The notes: generated by a model from the sequence alone, not told the origin. A stretch of 64,000 bases of DNA from Epilithonimonas zeae (GCF_900141765.1 NZ_FSRK01000001.1:310001-374000); one strand, 5' to 3'. Counted from the first letter of the stretch, positions 16,717 through 26,159 are shown. Numbers and translations are program-made.

Positions 16717-17289
16717 ATGAAATCTTTAAAGCAGTTAATATTAGGCGCAGGAATTTTGGCAGGAGGATTAATGTCTGCACAGAGTTCTGATATGACCAAT
16801 ATGTTAAAGGTTGGTCTTAACACGGGTATATCAACCGGTGGTAATACAGCTGCAAATCTAGGAGTGGATTTATCTTACCAGAATTTGATTACTCCAGGTT
16901 TTGGTTTAGGTGTCGCAACTGGTTATAACCATTACTTCGGAAAAAATAAAACAATAAATGGTGTCAATGTCGAAAACAACGACTTTGGAGTGATCCCAGT
17001 TGCTGCATTGTTTAGATTCTATCCACAACAGACTGGATTTTATTTCGGAACTGACTTAGGTTATGGATTCATCGTTGGAGATGACAAAGTAGCAAATAAT
17101 GTCAATGTGGATAGACCAGACGGTGGTTTTTATATCAGACCGGAGATTGGATATCACAATCGTGACTGGAACTTCTTTGTACAGTACAATAAAACATTTA
17201 CTGGTGACAAAGGACAGATTGCGGACCAAAAATACAATGCTGGTGCAATAGGTGTAGGTTTTGCTTACAACATTCCTTTAGGTAAATAA
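16717..17289 (+). CDS. Outer-membrane beta-barrel protein
   Basis: A 190-residue exported protein with signal peptide MKSLKQLILGAGILAGGLMS and cleavage near AQS. The mature part alternates hydrophobic and polar residues with many aromatic and glycine residues (LGVDLSYQNLITPGFGLGVA, FYFGTDLGYGFIVG). It ends GVGFAYNIPLG, as expected for an eight-strand barrel. No enzymatic motif is seen. It is monocistronic, behind a possible sigma-54 promoter and in front of a terminator. The role (pore, adhesion or structural) cannot be told from sequence. Confidence 0.75.
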   Translation: MKSLKQLILGAGILAGGLMSAQSSDMTNMLKVGLNTGISTGGNTAANLGVDLSYQNLITPGFGLGVATGYNHYFGKNKTINGVNVENNDFGVIPVAALFRFYPQQTGFYFGTDLGYGFIVGDDKVANNVNVDRPDGGFYIRPEIGYHNRDWNFFVQYNKTFTGDKGQIADQKYNAGAIGVGFAYNIPLGK

Positions 17290-17349
17290 TCAGAATTTTT
17301 CGGTTTTCTCAAGAAAATCTAAGAATATAAATCAAACTATGACACATTA

Positions 17350-17386
17350 TTAACGTCTTCATTAATTTGAAGGCGTTAATTTTTTT
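17350..17386 (+). terminator. Terminator after the porin-like gene
   Basis: Stem TTAACGTCTTC / GAAGGCGTTAA (one G-T pair) with an 8-base loop and T7. Confidence 0.8.
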
Positions 17387-17429
17387 AAAAACTTATCATA
17401 CATCAATTTTTATTTTGAATCATTCTAAG

Positions 17430-17437
17430 TAGATTTG
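17430..17437 (+). promoter_or_regulatory. -7 promoter box of the YceI-family gene
   Basis: TAGATTTG fits TAnnTTTG and lies 23 bases before ATG 17461. Confidence 0.45.
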
Positions 17438-17460
17438 CATCATTAAAATTATTTAAAACA

Positions 17461-18027
17461 ATGAAAAAGGTATTATTACTAGCTGTATTGGTAAGCGGAT
17501 TAGCTTTCGGACAAACTAAAAAATTAACAAGTTCAGACGTACATTGGTGGGGTTATAAAATTGCAAAAACAGAAGCGTCTTCTCACGATGGAACTGTGAA
17601 TGTAAAATCTGGAAACTTGGTTCTTAAAAACGGAGCTGTTATAGGTGGAGATTTCGTATTGGATATGACGTCTATCAACGCAACAGACCTTTCTGGAGAA
17701 TACCAAGGTAAATTGAACGGTCACTTGAAAAACGGTGATTTCTTCGAAGTTGAAAAATTCCCGACCGCAACTTACAAAATCACTTCTGTTAAGAAAAACT
17801 CTAACAAGGATTATAACTTTGTAGTAAACGGAAACCTGACTGTAAAAGGTAAAACTAACCCAGTTTCTTTCCCTGCAAAAATCACTGCGGCAAACGGCGT
17901 TGTGACTTTGGAGTCTGATAAATTCTCTTTTGACAGACAAAAATTTGATGTAGCTTACAAATCTACAATGCAAGACGTTTTGGTAAAAGACGATGTTGAT
18001 TTGAAAGTGAAAATCAGCGTAAAATAA
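17461..18027 (+). CDS. YceI family periplasmic protein
   Basis: A 188-residue protein with a signal peptide (MKKVLLLAVLVSGLAFGQ) and a YceI lipocalin-like barrel, thought to carry isoprenoid-type lipids. Recognisable pieces are SSDVHWWGYKIAKTEASSHDG (the WxGxK start), FVLDMTSINATDL and LKNGDFFEVEKFPTATYKIT. The NGNLTVKGKTNPVSFP strand is also typical. Single gene with terminator. The ligand is not known. Confidence 0.9.
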   Translation: MKKVLLLAVLVSGLAFGQTKKLTSSDVHWWGYKIAKTEASSHDGTVNVKSGNLVLKNGAVIGGDFVLDMTSINATDLSGEYQGKLNGHLKNGDFFEVEKFPTATYKITSVKKNSNKDYNFVVNGNLTVKGKTNPVSFPAKITAANGVVTLESDKFSFDRQKFDVAYKSTMQDVLVKDDVDLKVKISVK

Positions 18028-18053
18028 TTACCACAGTAATACATAAATATCAG

Positions 18054-18082
18054 GAGCAGAATTTTTTTCTGCTCTTTTTTTT
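18054..18082 (+). terminator. Terminator after the YceI-family gene
   Basis: Stem GAGCAGA / TCTGCTC around AT7, followed by T8. Confidence 0.85.
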
Positions 18083-18256
18083 GTTTTAAATTTGATATAA
18101 TGAATTTTAATTGATTCACGAGATTAGCATTATAAGAAACGGAAGCGTTAAAGAATTTATTTAAAATTTTAGCTGAGTTTCCTAGTCTTGAATTTTTGGT
18201 TTTTTGTTTCTTTGTTTCTTTGTTTCAAGGCAAAAGAACAGTAAAGTAAAAAAATA

Positions 18257-18898
18257 ATGAAACTATATACCATTAGCGGACTCGGGGCAGATGAAAAAGT
18301 TCTAGAAAAACTGACTTTCAATCCAAATATAGAAGTCGTTCACATTCCTTGGCTCATTCCGGATTTGGAAGAGGATTTTCATCATTATGTTACAAGAATG
18401 TCAGAATCTATAGATGATTCCGAAGATTTTTATTTATTGGGTTATTCCTTTGGAGGTTTGATTGTTCAGGAAATTCATAAACTGAAACCAGCAAAAAAAA
18501 TAGTGATTATGGGAAGCATCCGCTCCGATTCCGAAAAATCAAAATTGATTCTCGCAGGACAAAAAACAAATGCTGTAAAATATATTCCACTCAGAGTTTT
18601 TAATGGTAATACAACCTTATTTTATTCGTTTTTCAGAAAATTATTTGACCCGAAAAATCCAAGACTTACGCAATATTTCAGGGTAAAAGATCCATATTAT
18701 CTCAAATGGTCTATGGACAAAGTCGCAAATTGGAAATTCGATAAAATGCCGGATGTTATTCAGATTCTGGCAGATAAAGACATTGTTTTTCCGATTAAAA
18801 ATTCGCAACCCGATTTCGTGATTAAGAATGCAACCCACCTTTTCCCGGTTACCAAAGCGAAAGAAGTTTCAGCGATTTTGAAAAATATATTCGTTTAA
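18257..18898 (+). CDS. Alpha/beta hydrolase
   Basis: A short, 213-residue alpha/beta-fold hydrolase. The nucleophile elbow is GYSFGG near residue 62. The acidic residue is probably the Asp in ILADKDIVFP, and the histidine the one in NATHLFPV. No signal peptide, so cytoplasmic. Its small size suggests no lid domain. The substrate is unknown. Upstream (18207-18226) is a TTTCTTTG triplicated microsatellite-like run. A family A repeat begins right after its stop codon. Confidence 0.8.
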   Translation: MKLYTISGLGADEKVLEKLTFNPNIEVVHIPWLIPDLEEDFHHYVTRMSESIDDSEDFYLLGYSFGGLIVQEIHKLKPAKKIVIMGSIRSDSEKSKLILAGQKTNAVKYIPLRVFNGNTTLFYSFFRKLFDPKNPRLTQYFRVKDPYYLKWSMDKVANWKFDKMPDVIQILADKDIVFPIKNSQPDFVIKNATHLFPVTKAKEVSAILKNIFV

Positions 18899-18988
18899 AT
18901 TATTTGGGCAGCTTAATCCGTCTTCCGCTCCCAATCTTTTCACTCCACTTCGTTGCGTAAAAAGGATTTCCGCTCAAGCCGGGCTGCA
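18899..18988 (+). repeat. Intergenic hairpin repeat family A, copy 3
   Basis: Starts at the stop codon of the alpha/beta hydrolase gene. Constant ends TTGGGCAGCTTAATCCG, CTTCCGCTCCC and TTCCGCTCAAGCCGGGCTGCAG; core CTTTTCACTCC / GCGTAAAAAGG imperfect stem. Closest to copy 1. Confidence 0.85.
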
Positions 18989-19027
18989 GATTCAACATCA
19001 ATTAACAGTTAACATAGAAGCGTAATT

Positions 19028-19104
19028 TTGTCATTTCGTAGAAAACCTAACTGAGTGGTTCAACGAAGTCAATCTAAACTGTCAAGATTTCTCCGGAATG
19101 ACAA
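19028..19104. repeat. Short inverted-repeat element (TTGTCATT ... AATGACAA), copy 2
   Basis: Bounded by TTGTCATTTCGTAGAAA and CCGGAATGACAA; related to 2447-2497 and also placed after a family A copy. From 19127 to 19202 a TTTTACGTCTTTGCGGACTT element follows, like the one before murI. The remainder to 19274 holds no gene. Confidence 0.6.
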
Positions 19105-19274
19105 AGTATGTACTACAAATTCTTTGATAAGTTTTACGTCTTTGCGGACTTAAAAACTTTATGATTGCAAAAAAAAATCTTTTCGCTCTTTACGTTCAAC
19201 AACAATGAACAATATAAAGTTGTATCAGTTTCAAAAATCAATTACATTTACAAACGATAATTTTTTACAATTTA

Positions 19275-20693
19275 ATGGAATCTATCAGTGTTTTTGATAT
19301 CATAAAAATCGGGATCGGACCATCTTCTTCCCACACAATGGGACCATGGAACGCAGCAAAGATGTTTCTGGATCTGGTTCAGCGAAATCATTCTTTACAA
19401 AACGTAAAAGAAGTTTTTGTAGAATTCTTTGGCTCGCTGGCAAAAACCGGCGTTGGGCACGGAACTGATATTGCAGGAATGCTTGGCTTAAGCGGAGAAA
19501 ATTTCCGAACAATTGATACCAATAAGATTGATGAGAAAATTGAAAAAATAAAATCAGAACAAAAAATCCATCTTGGCGGAGAAGTTTGGTTACCTTTTAT
19601 TTATGGTCATCATCTGATTTTAAATAAAGAAAGATCATTAGATTTTCATCCAAACGGAATGATTTTCAAAGTTATTTTCCAAAACGGAGAAGAATTCAGT
19701 CAGGATTATTATTCAGTTGGAGGCGGATTTGTAGCCACGAAAGAGGATAATTCGATTGAGGAAAAATGTGTGAGGACATTATATCCTTGTCATCACGGCA
19801 GCGATATTCTCAAATATTGTGAAAAACTTAATATTGATAAAATCTCAGATTTAGTATTTCTTAATGAAGAATCCTGGAGAACTCAGGAAGAAACTCGTGA
19901 AAAAGCTCTTGAAATTTGGGATAATATCAAAGATTGTGTTTACAAAAGCATTAATAAAAAAGGAATTCTTCCAGGCGGTTTGAATGTAACAAGACGTGCC
20001 TCCGAAATGAACGAAAAACTCTTAGGAACTCAGATTTACAAAAATAAGAATGAGTGGTTTGAGATGGTAAAGAATGAGCAAAAAACTTTCAGTTCAGTTA
20101 CCAAATGGGTTTCCTGCTTCGCTCTAGCAGTGAACGAAGAAAACGCATCTTTTGGAAGAATTATCACAGCGCCGACAAATGGCGCAAGTGGTGTAATTCC
20201 CGCAGTTTTGATGTACGCACAGACTTTTACAGAATTCAATTCTGAAGAAGATATTATCAGATTTCTTTTGGTTGCAGGAGAGATTGGGACTTTATTTAAA
20301 AAGAATGCAACTATTTCCGCGGCAATGGGCGGTTGTCAGGCAGAAGTTGGTGTTTCGTCAGCAATGGCCGCGGCTGGATTAACTGAGATTTCTGGCGGAA
20401 CTCCTGGACAAGTTTTGATGGCAGCAGAAATCGCAATGGAACATCATCTTGGTTTAACCTGTGACCCGATTGGCGGATTGGTTCAAATCCCTTGTATCGA
20501 ACGAAATTCTATGGGCGCTATGAAAGCGATTACCGCAGCATCATTAGCTCTGGATGGTGATCCAACCAAAGCGAAAGTGTCTTTAGATAGTGTCATCAAA
20601 TCAATGTGGGAAACAGCGTTAGATATGAATTCAAAATACAAAGAAACTTCCGAAGGCGGTTTAGCTGTAGCTGTGAATGTGGCGGAATGTTAA
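19275..20693 (+). CDS. sdaA: L-serine ammonia-lyase (iron-sulfur L-serine dehydratase)
   Basis: Converts L-serine to pyruvate and ammonia in the cytoplasm using a [4Fe-4S] cluster. The 472-residue chain has both domains fused: the beta domain begins DIIKIGIGPSSSHTMGPWNA, and the alpha domain holds TAPTNGASGVIPAVL and GCQAEVGVSSAMAAAGLTE. Cluster cysteines are likely those in MGGCQAEVG, LTCDPIGG and QIPCIERNS. Length fits the single-chain type. It is monocistronic, with a separate promoter for the gene that follows. Confidence 0.95.
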   Translation: MESISVFDIIKIGIGPSSSHTMGPWNAAKMFLDLVQRNHSLQNVKEVFVEFFGSLAKTGVGHGTDIAGMLGLSGENFRTIDTNKIDEKIEKIKSEQKIHLGGEVWLPFIYGHHLILNKERSLDFHPNGMIFKVIFQNGEEFSQDYYSVGGGFVATKEDNSIEEKCVRTLYPCHHGSDILKYCEKLNIDKISDLVFLNEESWRTQEETREKALEIWDNIKDCVYKSINKKGILPGGLNVTRRASEMNEKLLGTQIYKNKNEWFEMVKNEQKTFSSVTKWVSCFALAVNEENASFGRIITAPTNGASGVIPAVLMYAQTFTEFNSEEDIIRFLLVAGEIGTLFKKNATISAAMGGCQAEVGVSSAMAAAGLTEISGGTPGQVLMAAEIAMEHHLGLTCDPIGGLVQIPCIERNSMGAMKAITAASLALDGDPTKAKVSLDSVIKSMWETALDMNSKYKETSEGGLAVAVNVAEC

Positions 20694-20717
20694 GTCTATA
20701 AATAAATTTAAATAAAA

Positions 20718-20725
20718 TACCTTTG
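20718..20725 (+). promoter_or_regulatory. -7 promoter box that decides the start of the LRR gene
   Basis: TACCTTTG fits TAnnTTTG exactly. It covers the in-frame TTG at 20723, so translation must begin downstream, at ATG 20744. Confidence 0.55.
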
Positions 20726-20743
20726 CGAAAATTAATAATACGA

Positions 20744-21724
20744 ATGTTGAAACAATTACTTTTTCTTGTCATACTATTGACATTTTCTTTTTCATATACT
20801 CAAATAGTTAATATTCCAGATCCAAATTTTAAAGCTTATTTAGTCGGCGATTTTAATATTAATTCTAATGGCGATGCCGAAATACAGATATCAGAAGCGA
20901 ACAATTTTACGGGATTTATAGACTGTTCTTTTAAAAATATAGCAGACTTGACAGGAATAGAAGCTTTTGTGAATATCAAGCAATTGATTTGTAATGATAA
21001 TCTGTTAACAAGTTTGGATACAAGTAAAAATATTGCTTTAAAGTCATTAGAGTGTGGTAATAATATACTTATTAGTCTAACTGTCAGCCCAAATATTGCA
21101 TTAAGTGTTATCAACTGCTATAACAACCAGTTGACTAATATTGACATCAGTAAAAATATTGGATTAGACACTTTTGATTGTTCAAATAACAAATTAACGA
21201 ACTTGGATGTAAGCAAAAACACGGCATTAGTTTTTTTAGCTTGTAATCAAAACCAGATTAAAAATCTTAATCTAATTAATAATACAGCTTTGACTGATCT
21301 GTATTGTAATAACAACAAGTTGGAAATATTAGATTTGAAGAATGGACATAATTCCAATATTTCTTCTTTAACTTCAACACAAAATCCAAACTTATTTTGC
21401 GTACAAGTCGATAATGCTGTTTATTCTAATGCTAATTGGTTTAACAAAGATGCTTGGTCAAATTATAGTGAGAATTGTGGATATCTCTCGGTTGAAAATA
21501 ATAAACAATTGAAAGTGAGTTTTTATCCGAATCCTGTGAAAAAATATTTTCATGTTCAGACAGAAAACAAAATTAAGAGTATAGAATTTTATTCTTTAAA
21601 TGGACAATTAATCAAAACGTCATTTCTTAAAGATACAGATATTTCTAATCTACCAAAAGGTAATTATATTGTAAAAATTATGACTGATAAAGGAATGATT
21701 ACAGAAAAAATTATAAAAGATTAA
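20744..21724 (+). CDS. Leucine-rich repeat protein with type IX sorting tail
   Basis: A 326-residue secreted or surface protein. The signal peptide is MLKQLLFLVILLTFSFSYTQ. About six repeats of 21 residues follow (roughly 65-205), of the form ALxxLxCxNNxLTxLDxSKN with a conserved Cys in each, for example DCSNNKLTNLDVSKNTALVF. The C-terminal 75 residues are a type A sorting domain: VSFYPNPVKKYFHVQTE, then IEFYSLNGQLIKTS, LPKGNYIVKI and a basic end. It is therefore exported by the Sec and then the type IX pathway. LRRs of this sort mediate protein binding; the partner is unknown. Confidence 0.88.
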   Translation: MLKQLLFLVILLTFSFSYTQIVNIPDPNFKAYLVGDFNINSNGDAEIQISEANNFTGFIDCSFKNIADLTGIEAFVNIKQLICNDNLLTSLDTSKNIALKSLECGNNILISLTVSPNIALSVINCYNNQLTNIDISKNIGLDTFDCSNNKLTNLDVSKNTALVFLACNQNQIKNLNLINNTALTDLYCNNNKLEILDLKNGHNSNISSLTSTQNPNLFCVQVDNAVYSNANWFNKDAWSNYSENCGYLSVENNKQLKVSFYPNPVKKYFHVQTENKIKSIEFYSLNGQLIKTSFLKDTDISNLPKGNYIVKIMTDKGMITEKIIKD

Positions 21725-21779
21725 TTTATATTCCCAATATTAATTTTCTGTAATAAAGAATCGTTAAAAAAGAAGTCGT

Positions 21780-21810
21780 TTTGTTAGCAAAAATAAAAAT
21801 CGTACCTTTG
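21780..21810 (+). promoter_or_regulatory. Promoter of the DEAD-box helicase gene
   Basis: -33 TTTG ending at 21783 and -7 TACCTTTG (21803-21810), 19 bases apart: the best consensus Bacteroidota promoter seen in the window. ATG 21833 is 23 bases on. Confidence 0.75.
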
Positions 21811-21832
21811 CGCCAAATTAGACGATCTTTAA

Positions 21833-23527
21833 ATGAATTTATTTACGGAATCCAATCTTAGCGCTGAAGTTCTTCAGGCGATTGGCGACCTCGGCTTCGT
21901 AGAGCCGACAGAAATCCAAAAACAGACTATTCCTTTTATCTCTACAGATACTCGCGATCTTATCGCACTTGCGGCAACAGGAACAGGCAAAACAGCAGCA
22001 TTTTCGCTTCCGATTTTGGATATGATAGACGACAATAGTCGTAAAATCCAATTATTGGTGCTTTGCCCTACTCGTGAACTTTGCCTTCAGATTACCAAAG
22101 ACATCAAAAATTATACGAAATACCTAAAAAACATCAAAACTACAGCAGTTTATGGTGGTAGCAGTATTATGGACCAAATCCGATCTTTGAGAGAAAAACC
22201 ACAGATTATTGTGGGAACTCCGGGTCGTGTGATCGATATGATCGGAAGAAAAGCACTTGATTTTTCTGAAGTGCGATGGGTAGTTTTGGATGAGGCTGAT
22301 GAAATGTTATCCATGGGTTTCAAAGATGATTTGGAAACTATTCTTAGCGAAACGCCAGAAACAAAACAAACTTTCTTGTTCTCTGCAACGATGAACAAAG
22401 AAGTGGAACGTATTTCTAAAAACTATTTGACCAATCCTCACAGAATTTCTATTGGATCGATCAATGCAGTTAAGAAAAACATCAAACACGAATATTATGT
22501 GGTTGGTTACAGACAGAAAAAAGATGCTCTTAAGAGATTAATTGATTCGAATCCCAATCAATATTCGATTATCTTTTGCAGAACCAGAATGGAAACTCAG
22601 GAAATTGCAGACTTCTTGATGCAAAATGGTTACGCAGCTGATGCTCTTCATGGTGATCTTTCTCAAGCACAGAGAGATACGGTGATGAAGAAATTCAGAT
22701 TAAAAAATATCGATATCCTGGTTGCGACAGACGTTGCAGCTAGAGGTTTGGATGTGGATTCTTTGACGCACGTTATTCATTTTTCTTTACCGGATGATCC
22801 AGAAGTTTTTGTTCACAGAAGTGGAAGAACAGGACGTGCTGGTAAAGACGGAATTTCTATGGCTCTTATCAAACCAGAAGAATCTAGAAAACTGAAGCAA
22901 ATCAAATCCGAAACTAAAATCGAGATTGAGGAGAAAAAAATACCGACTGGAAAAGATATTATCAAAGCTCAGGTTGGCGGTGTTTTCGAGAAGTTATTGA
23001 CAGAACACGAAGATTTCTTTGACTTTGATAACAGTTTGATTCCAGACCTTTCTAGCCTTACAAAAGAAGAATTGGTTCATCAGTTACTGCAATTCCAATT
23101 GAAAGATCTTGCAACTTATTATAAGGATAGAAATGATATCCAACAGCAAGAACTCAATAGTAGAGGAGATGATAGAGGTAGCAGAAGAGATAGAGGAAGA
23201 GAGCGTGAGAGAAGCGGAGAGCCTAGAGAAAGAAGAGAACGTGGTGATAGAAATGACAGAGGTGGAAAACCAAGAAGAAAGAATGAAGATATGGTAAGAT
23301 TCTTCTTTAACCTTGGAAAAAGAGACCAATTGAAAAAAGTGGATATGCTTGATATCATCAACAAAGCGACTTCAAAATCCAAAAAAAGAGCAGATATTGG
23401 TAATATCGAGATTTTGGATAAGTTCAGCTTTTTCGAAATAGAAAAGTCTTTCAAGAATGAAGTTATGAATGGATTAACTGAGATGAAATTTCGGGGAAAA
23501 GAAATGCGCGCCGAAGTTGCAAATTAA
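21833..23527 (+). CDS. DEAD-box RNA helicase with C-terminal RNA-binding domain (DeaD/CsdA-like)
   Basis: A 564-residue ATP-dependent RNA helicase, likely in ribosome assembly, mRNA turnover or cold growth. Motifs are Q (FVEPTEIQKQTIP), I (AATGTGKT, Lys53), Ib (GTPGRV), II (VLDEADEM), III (FSATM), V (ATDVAARGLD) and VI (HRSGRTGRAG). After the core comes an Arg/Gly/Asp-rich linker (about 440-480, RGSRRDRGRERERSGEPRER), then a DbpA-type RNA-binding domain to the end. The linker DNA is strikingly purine-rich on the coding strand. A strong promoter precedes it and a terminator follows. Confidence 0.93.
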   Translation: MNLFTESNLSAEVLQAIGDLGFVEPTEIQKQTIPFISTDTRDLIALAATGTGKTAAFSLPILDMIDDNSRKIQLLVLCPTRELCLQITKDIKNYTKYLKNIKTTAVYGGSSIMDQIRSLREKPQIIVGTPGRVIDMIGRKALDFSEVRWVVLDEADEMLSMGFKDDLETILSETPETKQTFLFSATMNKEVERISKNYLTNPHRISIGSINAVKKNIKHEYYVVGYRQKKDALKRLIDSNPNQYSIIFCRTRMETQEIADFLMQNGYAADALHGDLSQAQRDTVMKKFRLKNIDILVATDVAARGLDVDSLTHVIHFSLPDDPEVFVHRSGRTGRAGKDGISMALIKPEESRKLKQIKSETKIEIEEKKIPTGKDIIKAQVGGVFEKLLTEHEDFFDFDNSLIPDLSSLTKEELVHQLLQFQLKDLATYYKDRNDIQQQELNSRGDDRGSRRDRGRERERSGEPRERRERGDRNDRGGKPRRKNEDMVRFFFNLGKRDQLKKVDMLDIINKATSKSKKRADIGNIEILDKFSFFEIEKSFKNEVMNGLTEMKFRGKEMRAEVAN

Positions 23528-23561
23528 TCCTAAAACAGTCATAAATATTTCAAATGATATT

Positions 23562-23590
23562 TGTAAAAACCTGCTAATCAGCAGGTTTTT
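23562..23590 (+). terminator. Terminator of the DEAD-box helicase gene
   Basis: Stem AAACCTGCT / AGCAGGTTT with a short AATC loop and a T run. Confidence 0.8.
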
Positions 23591-23677
23591 GTTGTTTTTA
23601 ATCTTAATGATTATTTAACATAAAAATTTTCATTGCCTTTTGTTTTTTATCATATTTGCAGAAATTAATCCGAAATA

Positions 23678-24316
23678 ATGGGAATAGGCAATCTTTTCAG
23701 AGCATTTCAACCGAAAGATAAAATCTTTTTTGATCTGTTTCTTCGAGTAGCAGACAACTTAGTAGAAATGTCCAAAACGTTTCACGACGGTTTGCTGGAT
23801 TTTGATATCAATGATGAAACTTTGTTGAATCAAATGAGCGATTATGAACATAAATTGGATGATCTTACCCACGAGATTTTTGTTCAATTGGGAGAGAATT
23901 TTATCACGCCATTTGACAGAGAAGATATCAACTATCTGGCTTCTGGTTTGGATGACATTGCTGATTATATCTACGCTTCTGCAAAATATATTTATTTATA
24001 CAAGAGCCCGGACAACAAAGTTTACTCCGAGTTTTCTCTTTTAATTCACAAATCTTGTCTTGAGATTAAGAAAGCTTTGGAGAACTTGAAAGACTTCAAA
24101 AATCCAAATGAAGTAAGAGAATCTTGTATCAAGATCAATTCTTACGAGAATATTGCAGATGATGTTCTAAGTCAGGCTATTGTGAAGTTATTTGAAACCA
24201 ATGATGCATTGTTGATTATCAAGCAAAAATCTATTCTTGATTATTTGGAAATTGTTACAGATAAAGCAGAAGATGTTGCCAACACAATGGAAAGCATAGT
24301 TATCAAATACGCATAA
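23678..24316 (+). CDS. DUF47 family (PhoU-like) phosphate transport partner
   Basis: A 212-residue all-helical cytoplasmic protein of the PhoU-related DUF47/TIGR00153 family, with metal-binding-like acidic helices (QMSDYEHKLDDLTHEIF; LEIVTDKAEDVANTME). Such proteins are encoded next to Pit phosphate transporters and are thought to control them. Here the Pit gene starts 25 bases downstream on the same strand, so the two form an operon. Confidence 0.92.
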   Translation: MGIGNLFRAFQPKDKIFFDLFLRVADNLVEMSKTFHDGLLDFDINDETLLNQMSDYEHKLDDLTHEIFVQLGENFITPFDREDINYLASGLDDIADYIYASAKYIYLYKSPDNKVYSEFSLLIHKSCLEIKKALENLKDFKNPNEVRESCIKINSYENIADDVLSQAIVKLFETNDALLIIKQKSILDYLEIVTDKAEDVANTMESIVIKYA

Positions 24317-24341
24317 GCGCGCGACCAAAAATTAAAAACGA

Positions 24342-25484
24342 ATGGATTTTCCAATTCTACTCATTATTATTATCGCATTAGCGCTGATATTTGATTATAT
24401 CAATGGTTTTCACGATGCAGCCAATTCTATCGCAACCATTGTTTCTACAAAAGTACTAACGCCTTTTCAAGCTGTTCTTTGGGCAGCATTTTGGAATTTT
24501 GCGGCGTTTTTCATTGCCGCTTATGTTGTAGGCGAATTCAAAATTGGTAATACGATTGCTAAAACGGTAGATGAAAACTTTATCACACTAGAAGTAATCT
24601 TTGCAGGATTAATTGCAGCAATCGCTTGGAACTTATTAACTTGGTGGTTCGGGATTCCATCTTCGTCATCACACACTTTGATTGGTGGATTTATTGGAGC
24701 AGCTTTGATGCACGCTTTGATTTCTGATTATCATTTAATTGCAATCACACATCCGGAATATTCTTTTTTCGAAAAGGCTTATCAGTCATTTGTTCAGCTT
24801 TTCTCGCAAAATGTGGTTAAATATAAGGTGGTAATTCCTATATTTCTATTCATTTTTATGGCGCCACTTATCGGTATGGCGATTTCAATTGTTATTACAT
24901 TGATCATCGTTAATATCTGTAAAAGAGCTAATCCACATAAGGCTGAACGAGTTTTCAAAAAATTACAGTTGGTTTCTTCTGCATTATTCAGTCTTGGACA
25001 CGGAACAAATGATGCTCAGAAAGTAATGGGGATTATTGGAGCAGCGATGATCTATTTCCACGTGAATATGATGAAAGATCCACTTTATCTTAATATTCCA
25101 GAAGCAGATCGTTTCAACTTCTTTGCAGACCATTATCTTTGGGTTCCAGTTGTTTCATTCTTAGCAATTGCATTAGGAACGATGAGTGGCGGTTGGAAGA
25201 TTATCAAAACAATGGGAACCAGAATTACGAAAGTAACACCGTTGGAAGGAGTAGCAGCAGAAACTGCTGGAGCTATCACGCTTTTCATCACGGAACAATT
25301 GAGAATTCCGGTTTCTACAACGCATACCGTTACTGGATCTATTATTGGAGTTGGCCTTACCAAGAGAGTTTCGGCAGTAAGATGGGGAGTTACAGTCAGC
25401 CTGCTTTGGGCTTGGATTCTAACGATTCCAATTAGTGCAATTGTGGCAGGAATTACTTATCTGCTTGTAGTTTTAATATTCTAA
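24342..25484 (+). CDS. Pit family inorganic phosphate transporter
   Basis: A 380-residue inner-membrane Pi:H+ or Pi:cation symporter with about ten transmembrane helices. Both PiT signature repeats are visible: DYINGFHDAANSIATIVSTK at the N-terminus and SLGHGTNDAQKVMGIIGA in the middle. Paired SSSHTL and STTHTVTGSIIGVG elements accompany them. It pairs with the upstream DUF47 gene. Its last 12 bases overlap tail-to-tail with the LytTR regulator gene on the other strand. Confidence 0.94.
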   Translation: MDFPILLIIIIALALIFDYINGFHDAANSIATIVSTKVLTPFQAVLWAAFWNFAAFFIAAYVVGEFKIGNTIAKTVDENFITLEVIFAGLIAAIAWNLLTWWFGIPSSSSHTLIGGFIGAALMHALISDYHLIAITHPEYSFFEKAYQSFVQLFSQNVVKYKVVIPIFLFIFMAPLIGMAISIVITLIIVNICKRANPHKAERVFKKLQLVSSALFSLGHGTNDAQKVMGIIGAAMIYFHVNMMKDPLYLNIPEADRFNFFADHYLWVPVVSFLAIALGTMSGGWKIIKTMGTRITKVTPLEGVAAETAGAITLFITEQLRIPVSTTHTVTGSIIGVGLTKRVSAVRWGVTVSLLWAWILTIPISAIVAGITYLLVVLIF

Positions 25485-26159
25485 TAAACTCTTAATATAA
25501 TCTTTGTAGTTCCTTCCGATAGGAATTTGAACTCCTTGGATTTCTACAGATTGTGAATCAAAAAAGTCTATTTTGGATTTTGAAATGATAAAAGAACGGT
25601 GAATCCGAATAAAATCTGACGGCAGTATTTTTTTCAATTCACTGATAGAATGTCTGGTTAGGATTGTTCTTTCTTTTAAAACAATTTTGATATTCTCCTT
25701 TTGACTTTCGATATAAAGAATTTCTTGAACCTGAATTTTTGCTCTTTTCTTATTAACAGTAAAGAACAAAAATTCAGGTTCATTTGTTATTTGACCTTCT
25801 GTTTTAGCAGTTGGTAAAGCTTTTTGAACCGCTGATACAAACCTTTCAAACGCAATAGGTTTTAGCAAATAATCCAAAACCTGATACTGATAACTTTCCA
25901 CAGCAAACTCGTGATAAGCAGTTGTAATAATAACTTTTGGCGGATTCTTGATTGCAGATAAAAAATCCAGACCTTTTATTTTTGGCAAATGCAAATCCAG
26001 AAACATCAAATCAATTTTGTTTTCATTGAGTTTTTGCATCGCACTAATCGCATCATTGCAAACAGCAATTAATTCCAAAAAAGGAATCTGCTGAATGTAA
26101 TCCTTCATTATATTGACGGCCAGCGGCTCATCTTCAACTATTATACATTTCAGGTTCAT
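25473..26159 (-). CDS. LytTR family response regulator
   Basis: A 228-residue regulator. The receiver domain (about 1-120) has acidic pocket EDE (9-11), phosphoacceptor Asp55 in LMFLDLHLP and Lys in LLKPIAFERF. The LytTR DNA-binding domain follows (about 125-225), with ILYIESQKENIKIVL and IRIHRSFIISKSKI. Its start overlaps the end of the sensor kinase gene by 26 bases, so the pair is co-translated. The target genes are unknown. Confidence 0.93.
   Translation of the reverse strand: MNLKCIIVEDEPLAVNIMKDYIQQIPFLELIAVCNDAISAMQKLNENKIDLMFLDLHLPKIKGLDFLSAIKNPPKVIITTAYHEFAVESYQYQVLDYLLKPIAFERFVSAVQKALPTAKTEGQITNEPEFLFFTVNKKRAKIQVQEILYIESQKENIKIVLKERTILTRHSISELKKILPSDFIRIHRSFIISKSKIDFFDSQSVEIQGVQIPIGRNYKDYIKSLLEY

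Noticed and set aside
17533-17973. Long antisense frame over the YceI-family gene (146 codons)
   Set aside because: It is a shadow of a well-supported gene, with no promoter or homology of its own.
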